From Zhengella sp020637775 (GTDB lineage: Bacteria; Pseudomonadota; Alphaproteobacteria; Rhizobiales; Rhizobiaceae), in assembly GCF_041397485.1 (NCBI RefSeq), contig NZ_JAWKWO010000004.1, positions 434,001 to 498,000 of the forward strand: a stretch of 64,000 bases of DNA, given 5' to 3'. Under the pieces are notes generated by a model that saw nothing but the letters and a program-made list of their open reading frames with translations, did no database searches and was not told the DNA's origin. This document shows positions 9,884-17,642 of the stretch, one piece after another; position 1 is the stretch's first letter, and each line of letters opens with the position of its first letter. The position numbers and the translations under genes were made by a program.

Positions 9884-10120
9884 TCAGAAAGCCTTGAAGG
9901 TCAGTGTCGTCAGTGAACGCGAAATGCCGGCGATATCGAGAATGTTGTCGTTGATGAACTTGCCGATATCCTCACCGTCGTCCACGTAGAGCTTCATCAG
10001 CAGGTCGAAGTCGCCGGATGTGGAAAACAGCTCTGACGCGATTTCCCGCTTGTAGAGTTCATCGGCCACCTCATAGGTCTTGCCCGGCACGCATCTGAGC
10101 TGCACGAACACACATTTCAT
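9884..10120 (-). CDS. Stand-alone Lrp/AsnC ligand-binding (RAM) domain protein
   Basis: 78 residues that match only the C-terminal effector-binding half of Lrp/AsnC regulators (beta-alpha-beta-beta-alpha-beta; PGKTYEVADELYKRE, then SGDFDLLMKLYVDDGEDI). There is no helix-turn-helix, and no DNA-binding ORF is fused or adjacent. In full-length Lrp this domain oligomerises and binds amino acids. Here it heads the leftward ABC importer operon, which suggests it senses or buffers the imported solute or forms mixed oligomers with a full-length Lrp. The domain is confident; the role is inference. Confidence 0.85.
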   Translation of the reverse strand: MKCVFVQLRCVPGKTYEVADELYKREIASELFSTSGDFDLLMKLYVDDGEDIGKFINDNILDIAGISRSLTTLTFKAF

Positions 10121-10151
10121 GATTTCACCTGTCCTTCACTGGCACGAACAT

Positions 10152-10168
10152 GGGCGCCTGCGGCGCCC
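10152..10168 (-). promoter_or_regulatory. Perfect GC hairpin in the leader of the RAM/ABC importer operon
   Basis: Seven-base arms GGGCGCC/GGCGCCC around a three-base loop, 31 bases upstream of the RAM-protein ATG. There is no U-run after it on the minus strand, so it is not a standard terminator. It could be a leader attenuator or simply GC-rich symmetry. The rest of the 193-base spacer to the rightward hydrolase gene holds no other clear signal. Confidence 0.3.
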
Positions 10169-10313
10169 GCGTTCCGTGAGTACACGTTAAACATCGCCGC
10201 CCGTTTGGCAAGCATGACCGGCCGGCCGATCGAAGAAAGGTAAATCCGTTCATGCCGCCTTTGCGTTCCGGCATCTGGCGCTTAATGTCGGCGCGGACAA
10301 ACGGAGGAGCACC

Positions 10314-11132
10314 ATGCACGTGACCGATTGGGATGATGCCTATGACAATTTCGGCCATATCCCGGATGCCGGAACCTACCCGGCGCGCTGGGCCGAACAG
10401 GCTGCCGCATTCCGCGAGACCATGGAGGCCGCGGGCCGCGCGCGTCTGGACATCGCCTATGGCGGGGAAGACCGTGAACGGCTCGACATCTTCCTGCCGG
10501 CCGGCGCCCCGAAGGGCCTCGCGGTCTTCGTGCATGGCGGCTACTGGCGCGCCTTCGACAAGTCGATGTGGTCGCATCTGGCCGCCGGCGCGCTGGCGCG
10601 CGGCTGGGCCGTGGCGCTGCCGGGCTACACACTGGCGCCGCAGGCGCGCATCAGCCACATCACGGCCCAGGTCGGCGCCGCCATCGCCCGCGCCGCGGCC
10701 GAGGTCAAGGGTCCGTTGCGCCTGTCAGGCCATTCCGCAGGCGGCCATCTCGTCACCCGCATGGTCTGCACCGGCAGCCCGCTGCCGCGCGATGTGCGCA
10801 CCCGCATCGACCACGTCGTCTCGATCTCGGGCGTGCACGACCTGCGCCCGCTGATGCGCACGAAGCTGAACGATTTGCTGCAAATCGATGGCAACGAGGC
10901 CCGCGCCGAAAGCCCGGCCTTGCTGGAGCCGATCGACGGCGTGTCCCTGACCTGCTGGGCGGGCGCAGCCGAGCGGCCGGAATTCGTGCGCCAGAACGCG
11001 CTTCTTGCCAATGTCTGGACCGGCCTTGGCGCCGAGACCGAATGCATCACCACGCCCGGCGAACATCATTTCAACGTCATCGACGCATTGATCGATCCGC
11101 AAGGCGATCTGGTGCGCCGCCTGGCGCCCTAG
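10314..11132 (+). CDS. Alpha/beta hydrolase, kynurenine-formamidase/esterase-like
   Basis: 272 residues with the HGGYW oxyanion motif (about residue 73), the nucleophile elbow GHSAGG (about residue 141), and a C-terminal His in GEHHFNVID. HGGYW plus GHSAGGH is typical of the group that includes bacterial aryl-formamidases and HSL-like esterases. It acts on an ester or amide; the exact substrate is open. A strong ribosome site (GGAGGAGCACC) precedes the ATG. It is transcribed alone and converges on the PEP-mutase-like gene four bases downstream. Confidence 0.85.
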   Translation: MHVTDWDDAYDNFGHIPDAGTYPARWAEQAAAFRETMEAAGRARLDIAYGGEDRERLDIFLPAGAPKGLAVFVHGGYWRAFDKSMWSHLAAGALARGWAVALPGYTLAPQARISHITAQVGAAIARAAAEVKGPLRLSGHSAGGHLVTRMVCTGSPLPRDVRTRIDHVVSISGVHDLRPLMRTKLNDLLQIDGNEARAESPALLEPIDGVSLTCWAGAAERPEFVRQNALLANVWTGLGAETECITTPGEHHFNVIDALIDPQGDLVRRLAP

Positions 11133-11136
11133 GACG

Positions 11137-11970
11137 TCACCGTGTACCGGCGCCCTTTGCCAACATGGCATCGACCTCGTCGCCGGAAGCGGCCATGTCC
11201 AGCCCAGTAAAATCGCCCGCGCCGATGATTTCGGCCATGCGGTCACGAATGACTGCATGGGTCGCGCGCGCCACCATCGAACCCAGCGACACGCGGCGGA
11301 CGCCGAGCCGGGCAAATTGTTCAAGGCTGAGGGACCGCAAAGGCCCCGCCGCAAGCGCGTTGACCGGCCGGGTCACGGCCGCGACAACCCGTTTCAGTTC
11401 ATCCACGCCCGGCGGAACCGGCACGTAAAGCAGGTCGGCACCTGCCGCCTCGAACGCACGGATTCGTCTCAAGGCCTCATCCAGGTCGTAGGCCCCGTTC
11501 ATCACTCCATCGGCCCGGGCACAGAAAACAAATGGCCGCCCCAGCGCCCGGGCGGCAGAAACGCCAGCCTTGATCCGCTCGACGGCAAGATCGAACGCAT
11601 AGGCCGGATGGCCATCGACCATTCGCGTGTCCTCGATCGAACAGCCGGAAAGTCCGGCTTCCGCTGCCAGGCGGATTGTCTCGCCAATCGCGTCCGGTTC
11701 ATCCGCGAAACCGTTCTCGAAATCACCGGATACCGGCAACGTCGTGGCCGCGACAATCGCTTCCGCATGGGCCAGCATTTCATCGCGGCTGACGCGGCCC
11801 ATGTCCGGCAGGCCCAGCGTGAAAGCATATCCGGCCGATGTCGTGGCCAGCGCCCTTGCGCCGGCCGCCGCCATCATCCGCGCGGAACCGGAATCCCAAG
11901 GATTGGGAATGACGAAACAGCCCGCCTGGTGCAGATCGTGGAAGGTCCGGTGACGTTGCGCGAGGCTCAT
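11137..11970 (-). CDS. Isocitrate lyase/PEP mutase superfamily protein
   Basis: 277-residue alpha/beta-barrel enzyme of the family that cleaves or rearranges 2-oxo/2-hydroxy acids (oxaloacetate decarboxylase, methylisocitrate lyase, PEP mutase). Seen: NPWDSGSARMM, ATTSAG, the metal-binding segment DFENGF, and SIEDT. The KKCGH loop of true isocitrate lyases is absent (CARADG instead), so it is not a glyoxylate-cycle enzyme. The ATG at 11970 overlaps the stop of the upstream aminotransferase (ATGA). An open extension 29 codons upstream is the aminotransferase's shadow. Confidence 0.87.
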   Translation of the reverse strand: MSLAQRHRTFHDLHQAGCFVIPNPWDSGSARMMAAAGARALATTSAGYAFTLGLPDMGRVSRDEMLAHAEAIVAATTLPVSGDFENGFADEPDAIGETIRLAAEAGLSGCSIEDTRMVDGHPAYAFDLAVERIKAGVSAARALGRPFVFCARADGVMNGAYDLDEALRRIRAFEAAGADLLYVPVPPGVDELKRVVAAVTRPVNALAAGPLRSLSLEQFARLGVRRVSLGSMVARATHAVIRDRMAEIIGAGDFTGLDMAASGDEVDAMLAKGAGTR

Positions 11971-13160
11971 GCCGCACCCCTCTTGCCTGCCATGAGCGCG
12001 GTGACATGGCGGCGGATGCGACGCGCCGCCTCTTCCAGCACGCCGTCGGGCTGGCACAGCGAGATGCGCACATGGCCGGCGGTCGACGGGCCGAAGGTTT
12101 CGCCCGGCATCAGCGCCAGCTTCTCCGCCCCCAGCAATTCCCAGGCAAAGGCGTTGCCATCAGCACGGACGTCGCGAATGTCCGCCATGAGATAGATCCC
12201 GCCTTCCGAGCCACGGACAGTCACGCCCGGGCAATCCGCCATGGCCGCGTGAAAGGCGGCGCGGCGGCGCGCATAGAGCGCCGTGATATCGGCGACGCCA
12301 TAGGCCCGGTCGAGCGCCTCGACAGCGGCATGCGACACGAAGTCGTTGAGACCATAGGTGGAAACGAGGTTGAGGCCAACCAGCGGCCCGGTCACGCTTT
12401 CAGGACCGGTCAGCCAGCCCACACGCCAGCCGGTCATGCCATGGCTCTTGGACATCGAATTGATGACCAGCGTCCGCTCCGCCATGCCGGGAAGCGCGCG
12501 CGGCGACAGGTGGCTTCGCCCGCCCGTATGGCTCCAGTAGACCTCGTCGGAAAGAAGCCACAGGTCGTGCCGCCTGCACACATCGGCAATGCCTTCCAGC
12601 GTGTCACGGGTGTAGATCGCCCCGGCCGGGTTGTTCGGCGTATTGATCAGGATGGCCCGCGTACGCTCCGTCACGGCAGCGGCAATATCCACCGCGCGGG
12701 GCTGGAACCCGTCTTCCGGCCGGGCATGGACCAGCGTGAAATCCGCTCCGGCCGCCCGGAACGTGCCGGGATAGGTGGCGTAATAGGGCGCGCAGACGAT
12801 GGCGTGGCTGCCCGGATCGCAGACCGCCTGCACAGCGGCGTAGAGCGCACCTTGCCCGCCCCCCGTGGCAAGAACCTCCTCCGGCCGCGTGGCCACGCCG
12901 GTCACCGCTTCGGAAACCCGCGCCATGGCTGCCCGCAAGGCCGGAATGCCTTCAAGCTGGGTATAGTGGTGATAGCCCGCGTGGAGCGCCCGGTCGCAGG
13001 CCGCGACGATCTCGGCGGGCGTGTCGAAATCGTGGTCGCCGGCGGTCACCATCAGCACGTCCTCGCCCGCCTGCCGGCGCGCCAGTGCGTGAAAGTGGAT
13101 TTCCCAGCCCGTCTTGCCACCCTCAAGGATGTTCGAAACGCGCTCGGACAGATGCGGCAT
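11967..13160 (-). CDS. PLP-dependent class I/II aminotransferase
   Basis: 397-residue fold type I aminotransferase. The substrate-carboxylate motif NTPNNPAG, the DEVY aspartate/tyrosine pair and the PLP lysine K238 in SMSKSHGMTGWRVGW are all present. Close in plan to AspC/arginine-pyruvate-type enzymes; the amino donor is unknown. Start is the ATG at 13160 with AGGAGGGAACC immediately upstream; the frame stays open further but without a ribosome site. Coupled to the PEP-mutase-like gene by a four-base overlap, which suggests transamination to a 2-oxo acid followed by C-C cleavage. Confidence 0.9.
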   Translation of the reverse strand: MPHLSERVSNILEGGKTGWEIHFHALARRQAGEDVLMVTAGDHDFDTPAEIVAACDRALHAGYHHYTQLEGIPALRAAMARVSEAVTGVATRPEEVLATGGGQGALYAAVQAVCDPGSHAIVCAPYYATYPGTFRAAGADFTLVHARPEDGFQPRAVDIAAAVTERTRAILINTPNNPAGAIYTRDTLEGIADVCRRHDLWLLSDEVYWSHTGGRSHLSPRALPGMAERTLVINSMSKSHGMTGWRVGWLTGPESVTGPLVGLNLVSTYGLNDFVSHAAVEALDRAYGVADITALYARRRAAFHAAMADCPGVTVRGSEGGIYLMADIRDVRADGNAFAWELLGAEKLALMPGETFGPSTAGHVRISLCQPDGVLEEAARRIRRHVTALMAGKRGAA

Positions 13161-13198
13161 GGTTCCCTCCTGGCAGAAAGCCTTTCCTATCATGGCAT

Positions 13199-13233
13199 CG
13201 CACGCGAAACGATCAAAAGACATGATCCGTGCG
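13199..13233. promoter_or_regulatory. Nested inverted repeat in divergent spacer
   Basis: GATCA-N7-TGATC (13211-13227) is enclosed by CGCACG/CGTGCG (13199-13204 and 13228-13233), although the two dyads are not exactly concentric. It lies 39 bases upstream of the aminotransferase ATG and 74 upstream of the ChaN-like gene, a good place for an operator that controls one or both. No regulator is adjacent. Confidence 0.35.
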
Positions 13234-13306
13234 TCATTTCTGCTTATTGATCGCCGGGCGCAAAGCCCCATCTTGGGCATTGCGCAACAGGACAGGAAGA
13301 AGGTCC

Positions 13307-14257
13307 ATGATCCGAACGGCACTCCTCGCCATGGCTGCAAGCCTCGCTGCAAGCCTTCCTGCCCATGCGCTCGATCTTTACTCCTGGCAATCGCCCCATT
13401 TCCGCGACCATCCGCTCAACGGCGCCATTGTGTCTGCGCACGGCCCGGCCACGCCCGAAGCCCTGCTGGAGGCGGTCGCCGCTTCGCACTTCGTCGCGGC
13501 CGGCGAAATCCACGACAACCCGGATCACCATCGCCTTCAGGCGGAATTGCTCAAGGCCATGATCGATGCCGGCAAACGTCCCGCCGTGGTTTTCGAAATG
13601 GTACCCGAATCGCTTCAGCCCGTCCTTGACCGCGCCCCGGACATCGGCGCCGCGGATCTGGGCGCGGCCCTCGACTGGGAAGAACGCGGCTGGCCGGAAT
13701 GGTCGATCTACCGGCCGATCGCTGACGTGGCGCTGGCCGCCGGCCTGCCGCTGGTCGCCGGCGATCTTGACCGGGATGTGATTCGCGCCATCGGCCAGCA
13801 GGGCCGGGACGCCCTTGCAGCCAGGGACATCGCCCGTATCGGCCTTGACCTTCCCTTTCCCGCCACGGCGTCGGAAAGCCTGAAGCAGGAACTCGTCGAC
13901 AGCCATTGCGGCATGCTGCCCGAGACCATGATCGCGCCGATGATCACCGTGCAACGGGCCCGCGACGGCGCACTTGCCGCTGCGATGGCGGCCCATGCCG
14001 AACGCGGCGCCTTCCTCGTCGCCGGAGCCGGCCATGTGCGCGAGGATCGCGGTGCGCCGGCTGTCCTCGCCCGGATGCTGCCGGAAGAGGACGTGCTGAC
14101 CATCGGGCTCTTGCAGACCGGTGATTCGCAAAGGCTCGACGATCATGCCGCCAACGAGCCTTTCGATTACGTGATCCTGACGCCACGCGCCAATGTGGAT
14201 GACCACTGCGCGGGATTGCGCGAGCGCTTTGCCCCGAAAGAAGAAAAGACCGACTGA
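13307..14257 (+). CDS. ChaN-family haem-binding-like periplasmic/lipid-anchored protein
   Basis: 316 residues with a Sec signal peptide (residues 1-21, cleavage after AHA) and a ChaN/Tiki-superfamily domain: GEIHDNPDHH (about residue 65) is the family's conserved entry motif, with a later DSHCGMLPE and GAGHVREDRGAP. ChaN of Campylobacter binds haem and is linked to iron uptake. No lipobox Cys follows the signal peptide, so it is probably soluble in the periplasm. ATG at 13307 with GGAAGAAGG upstream. Monocistronic, converging on the response regulator. Confidence 0.82.
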   Translation: MIRTALLAMAASLAASLPAHALDLYSWQSPHFRDHPLNGAIVSAHGPATPEALLEAVAASHFVAAGEIHDNPDHHRLQAELLKAMIDAGKRPAVVFEMVPESLQPVLDRAPDIGAADLGAALDWEERGWPEWSIYRPIADVALAAGLPLVAGDLDRDVIRAIGQQGRDALAARDIARIGLDLPFPATASESLKQELVDSHCGMLPETMIAPMITVQRARDGALAAAMAAHAERGAFLVAGAGHVREDRGAPAVLARMLPEEDVLTIGLLQTGDSQRLDDHAANEPFDYVILTPRANVDDHCAGLRERFAPKEEKTD

Positions 14258-14260
14258 GGG

Positions 14261-14306
14261 AGGCGGCCGAAACCGCCTGCCGGACCGGCAGGCCGCTTGC
14301 AGCGGC
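14261..14306. terminator. Overlapping hairpins between convergent genes
   Basis: Three stems follow the ChaN-like stop: AGGCGG/CCGCCT (14261-14278), GCCTGCCGG/CCGGCAGGC (14275-14293) and GCCGCT/AGCGGC (14292-14306). Neighbouring stems share arm bases, so adjacent ones cannot form together. No U-run follows on either strand. Probably a bidirectional stop or 3'-end stabiliser between convergent genes. Confidence 0.5.
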
Positions 14307-14327
14307 TTCCGGCCGGTGCGAACCGCC

Positions 14328-15005
14328 CTAATGCGGAACGGTGAATTCCTGGCTCTCGCGAAACAGTTCCGAGCCGTCGAGCTTGGAAACCTCGATGACG
14401 GCCTGCGTCCGGCTGTAGACCGAAAGCTTGCGCAGGATCTCCGAGACATGGGCCTTCACGGTGGTCTCGCCCACCTGCAATTCATAGGCGATCTGCTTGT
14501 TCAGCAAGCCCTGGCGCAGCATTTGCAGCACCCGCAATTGCTGTGGCGTCAGCGTCGCCAGCCGCTTGACCAGTTCGGCGCGGTCCTGGCTTTCCTCGTT
14601 GGCCGGCCCCGCTTCGTAGGACGCAGGCACATAGACCGCGCCATCCATGACCTCGCTGATGGCCGCCGCCAGATCGGCCTTGCGCACCGACTTGGGAATG
14701 AAACCCGCCACGCCGTAGGACAGCGCCTCGCGAATGATGCGGTTGTCCTCATGGCCGGACACCACGACGACGGGCAGGCGCGGCCAGGCGGTGCGAATCT
14801 GCAACAGGCCCTCGAAGCCCTGGATGCCGGGAATGTTCAGGTCCAGCAGCGCGAGGTCGAAGGAGGACGATTGCGCCAGGATGTCCTGCGCTTCGGCGAT
14901 GGTGCGCGCCTCCAGCGCTTCCGCTTCCGGGTACACGCTTTTGAGCGCGCTGTGCAGCGCCTCACGGAAAAGCGGATGGTCGTCGATGATCAGAAACCGT
15001 GCCAT
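14328..15005 (-). CDS. NarL/FixJ-family response regulator
   Basis: 225 residues: receiver domain (1-120) with the acidic pair D8/D9, phosphoacceptor D55 in LLDLNIPG and the switch lysine in FIPKSV, followed by a LuxR-type HTH (about 150-210; LTPQQLRVLQML, NKQIAYEL, TVKAHVSEIL). There is no histidine kinase in the window, so it is an orphan here. It follows the BKACE gene in the same direction with a 68-base gap and could be the last gene of that operon or be transcribed alone. Confidence 0.92.
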   Translation of the reverse strand: MARFLIIDDHPLFREALHSALKSVYPEAEALEARTIAEAQDILAQSSSFDLALLDLNIPGIQGFEGLLQIRTAWPRLPVVVVSGHEDNRIIREALSYGVAGFIPKSVRKADLAAAISEVMDGAVYVPASYEAGPANEESQDRAELVKRLATLTPQQLRVLQMLRQGLLNKQIAYELQVGETTVKAHVSEILRKLSVYSRTQAVIEVSKLDGSELFRESQEFTVPH

Positions 15006-15073
15006 GCTTCAAGAGACCACAGATGCATGCCGCCTGTCATTTGTACTTTCGATCACGCAGGAGCCGGTCGCGC

Positions 15074-15862
15074 TTATCCTCCGGCGGCAAGCCCTACCAG
15101 CCGCACCACCTCCGCGATGCGCTCGCCATTGTCGCGGGCCAGCGCACCGTCGCGGTTCCACAGGCTGTTCTCGAAGCCGCAGCGTGCCTTTCCCCCGGCC
15201 TTGAGTGCGGCCAGCAGGCAATCGGTTTCCGCCTGCCCGAAGGCGCAGAGCGCCCAATCTGCGGCAAGCCCGGTTGCAGCCAGCGCCGTACGGAATGGGC
15301 CAAGGTCGGCCGGGTCGCTCTGCTGCCCCTCGCTGTAGCGCCCGAGCACGAACAGAACCTGCAGGTCGGCGCGCGGGATAACGCCCGATGAGACTTGCCT
15401 GCCGAGCGCCGCGACCTGTTCGGGCGCGTAGAGAATGTGTTGCACGGCGATCCCGGCTTCATGCGCCCAGTGATAGAAACGGCGCGCTTCGGCCATGTCC
15501 GCGGGGTCGGGGATCATTTCCGACAGCGCCACCGACACCATGTCCGGCATCACAGCCCGCACAACCGCCCGCTGTTCGGCGGGCGAATAGCGGCCGACCG
15601 CTTCCGTGGTGATCTGCACGGCCATGGCCGGGGCGCGAAGCCCCATCTCGGCAATCAGTTCACGGTAGAGCCCCGCATCGAGCACATGCGCGCCCTGCCG
15701 GTCGCGCACATGCGCATGCAGCCCGCCCGCGCCCGCCTCATGGCAGGCAAGCGCCGCCTCCACCGTCTCCGCCACACTCACCGGCAGCGCCGGGTGGTCG
15801 GCCTTCGTCCGCCGCGCGCCATTGGGCGCGACCATCAGCACCGGCAGCGGCGTGACGCTCAT
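15074..15862 (-). CDS. Beta-keto acid cleavage enzyme (BKACE family)
   Basis: BKACE enzymes condense a beta-keto acid with acetyl-CoA and release acetoacetate and a new acyl-CoA; the founding member cleaves 3-keto-5-aminohexanoate. Seen: N-terminal VAPNGARRTKADHP, the zinc motif GLHAHVRD (H49, H51) and GFENSLW carrying the third ligand region. 262 residues, slightly shorter than the usual 270-310. The ATG overlaps the stop of the class III aminotransferase by four bases, so that enzyme probably supplies the beta-keto acid. The side chain of the substrate is unknown. Confidence 0.9.
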   Translation of the reverse strand: MSVTPLPVLMVAPNGARRTKADHPALPVSVAETVEAALACHEAGAGGLHAHVRDRQGAHVLDAGLYRELIAEMGLRAPAMAVQITTEAVGRYSPAEQRAVVRAVMPDMVSVALSEMIPDPADMAEARRFYHWAHEAGIAVQHILYAPEQVAALGRQVSSGVIPRADLQVLFVLGRYSEGQQSDPADLGPFRTALAATGLAADWALCAFGQAETDCLLAALKAGGKARCGFENSLWNRDGALARDNGERIAEVVRLVGLAAGG

Positions 15863-17187
15863 CCAAGCACCCGTTTCACGGCGACCGAGAGCTTCTCCGC
15901 CACTTCCTCCACCTGCGTGTCATCCATGATGAACGGCGGAGCCAGCAGGACGTGATCGCCATTCACGCCATCGATCGTCCCGCTCATCGGATAGCAGATC
16001 AGGCCTTCATTGAAGGCGGCCTTCTTCAGCGCCCTGGCAAGCCCCCGCTTGGGGTCGAAGGGCGCCTTCGTCTCCCGGTTCTCGACGAATTCGATACCGA
16101 GGAAAAGACCGCGCCCGCGAATGTCGCCGACATGGGCATGCTGGCCGAACGCCGCGTCGAGGCGCGCGCGCAGCTTCGCCCCCTTGTCGCGCACATTGTC
16201 CAGCAGCCCGTCCCCGGTGATCCGCTTGAGCACCGCGCAGGATGCTGCCGCCGCCAGCGGATGGCCCATATAGGTATGGCCATGCTGGAAGAAGCCGGAT
16301 CCCGCCGCGATGGCGTCATAGATGGCGGCCGAGCACAACATGGCGCCGATCGGCTGGTAACCGGCACCAAGCCCCTTGGCGATGGTCACGATGTCCGGCC
16401 GCACGCCCTCCTGCTCGCAGGCAAACAGCGTGCCGGTGCGCCCCATGCCGCACATCACCTCGTCGAGAATCAGCAGAACGCCATGGGCGTCGCAAATCTC
16501 GCGGATGCGTTTGAAATAACCCTCCACGGGCGGTACCGCGCCAGCCGTCGCGCCCACCACCGGCTCGGCGATGAAGGCCATCACGTTTTCCGGGCCGAGA
16601 CGCAGGATTTCCGCTTCCAGTTCATTGGCCACGCGCTGTCCGTAGTCGAAGGTGCTCTCGCCCGCCTGCCGTCCCCTGTACTCGTAAACCGGGCTGATAT
16701 GGGATGTTTCGGCCAGCAGCGGCGCGAACTGCGCACGCCGCCATTCGTTCCCGCCGGCGGCCAGCGCACCCAGCGTGTTGCCATGATAGCTCTGGCGCCT
16801 GGCGATGATGCGGCTGCGCGTGCTCTCGCCTTTCTCCAGGAAATATTGCCGCGCCAGCTTGATCGCCGCCTCCACCGCTTCCGAGCCGCCCGACACGAGA
16901 TAGACCCTGTCGATCCCCTCCGGCGCATGGTCGATCAGCAGATCGGCCAGTTCTCCAGCCGGTTCGGAGGAAAAGAAGCCGGTATGGGCAAAGGCGATCC
17001 GGTCAAGCTGGCCGCGTATGGCATCGCTGACGGCACGGTCGGAATGGCCGAGGCAGGAAACGGCTGCCCCGCCGGACCCGTCAAAATAGCGCTTGCCGTT
17101 CGCGTCGATGATGTAGCAGCCGTCGCCCCCCACGGCGACGGGAATGTCCGCTCCGGTGGAGCGGCCGAAAAGATGGGCCTGGCCCAT
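15859..17187 (-). CDS. Class III (omega) aminotransferase
   Basis: 442-residue PLP enzyme. PLP lysine K271 in TIAKGLGAGYQPIGA, the D242 partner in ILDEVMCGMGR, and YHGNTLGA are typical of omega-amino/beta-amino acid transaminases. It removes an amino group that need not be alpha to a carboxylate. Four-base overlap with the BKACE gene downstream and six bases after the universal stress protein gene upstream. Inference: it makes the beta-keto acid cleaved by BKACE from an amino compound imported by the TRAP system. Confidence 0.92.
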   Translation of the reverse strand: MGQAHLFGRSTGADIPVAVGGDGCYIIDANGKRYFDGSGGAAVSCLGHSDRAVSDAIRGQLDRIAFAHTGFFSSEPAGELADLLIDHAPEGIDRVYLVSGGSEAVEAAIKLARQYFLEKGESTRSRIIARRQSYHGNTLGALAAGGNEWRRAQFAPLLAETSHISPVYEYRGRQAGESTFDYGQRVANELEAEILRLGPENVMAFIAEPVVGATAGAVPPVEGYFKRIREICDAHGVLLILDEVMCGMGRTGTLFACEQEGVRPDIVTIAKGLGAGYQPIGAMLCSAAIYDAIAAGSGFFQHGHTYMGHPLAAAASCAVLKRITGDGLLDNVRDKGAKLRARLDAAFGQHAHVGDIRGRGLFLGIEFVENRETKAPFDPKRGLARALKKAAFNEGLICYPMSGTIDGVNGDHVLLAPPFIMDDTQVEEVAEKLSVAVKRVLG

Positions 17188-17193
17188 GGCATG

Positions 17194-17628
17194 TCACCCG
17201 GCGTCACGTACCACGAAAACCGATTGCCGGGCGTGACGCACCACCCGGGCGGCATTAGGGCCAAGCAGGTAGTCCTTCAGTTCGGGACGATGCGAGGCCA
17301 TGACGATGAGATCGCACTTGAGCGCATCGGCCGCTTTCATGATCTCGTCATAGATCGTGCCGTGCGCGACATGGCCGTGGACGGTTATGTCCTCCAGCGG
17401 GCACGCGTCGAGGAACGTCTTGAGCGAATGCTGGGCATTGGTCAGCAATTGCTTCTCGTAATCCTTTGGAAAGCCGGCGCCGACAATGGCAAACCCGTAG
17501 GACGGCACCACGGTCAGCACGTGCATCTCCGCACCATAGCGCCGCGCCATGTCGGCGGCCACGTCGACGGTTTGCCCCGCCACCGCCTTTTCACCGAGGT
17601 CGATGGGCACGAGTATGGTCTTGTACAT
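17194..17628 (-). CDS. Universal stress protein, TRAP-associated UspA type
   Basis: 144-residue single-domain UspA fold, starting YKTILVPIDLGEKA. The usual nucleotide loop (G-x2-G-x9-G-S/T) is altered: the corresponding segment reads SHRPELKDYLLGPNAARVV, a variant common in Usp proteins encoded beside TRAP transporters. In Halomonas the Usp TeaD binds ATP and tunes the TeaABC ectoine TRAP transporter. It lies 14 bases after the TRAP permease and six before the aminotransferase, so a transporter-regulating role is likely. Confidence 0.92.
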   Translation of the reverse strand: MYKTILVPIDLGEKAVAGQTVDVAADMARRYGAEMHVLTVVPSYGFAIVGAGFPKDYEKQLLTNAQHSLKTFLDACPLEDITVHGHVAHGTIYDEIMKAADALKCDLIVMASHRPELKDYLLGPNAARVVRHARQSVFVVRDAG

Positions 17629-17642
17629 CGCCTTTCCTCCCC

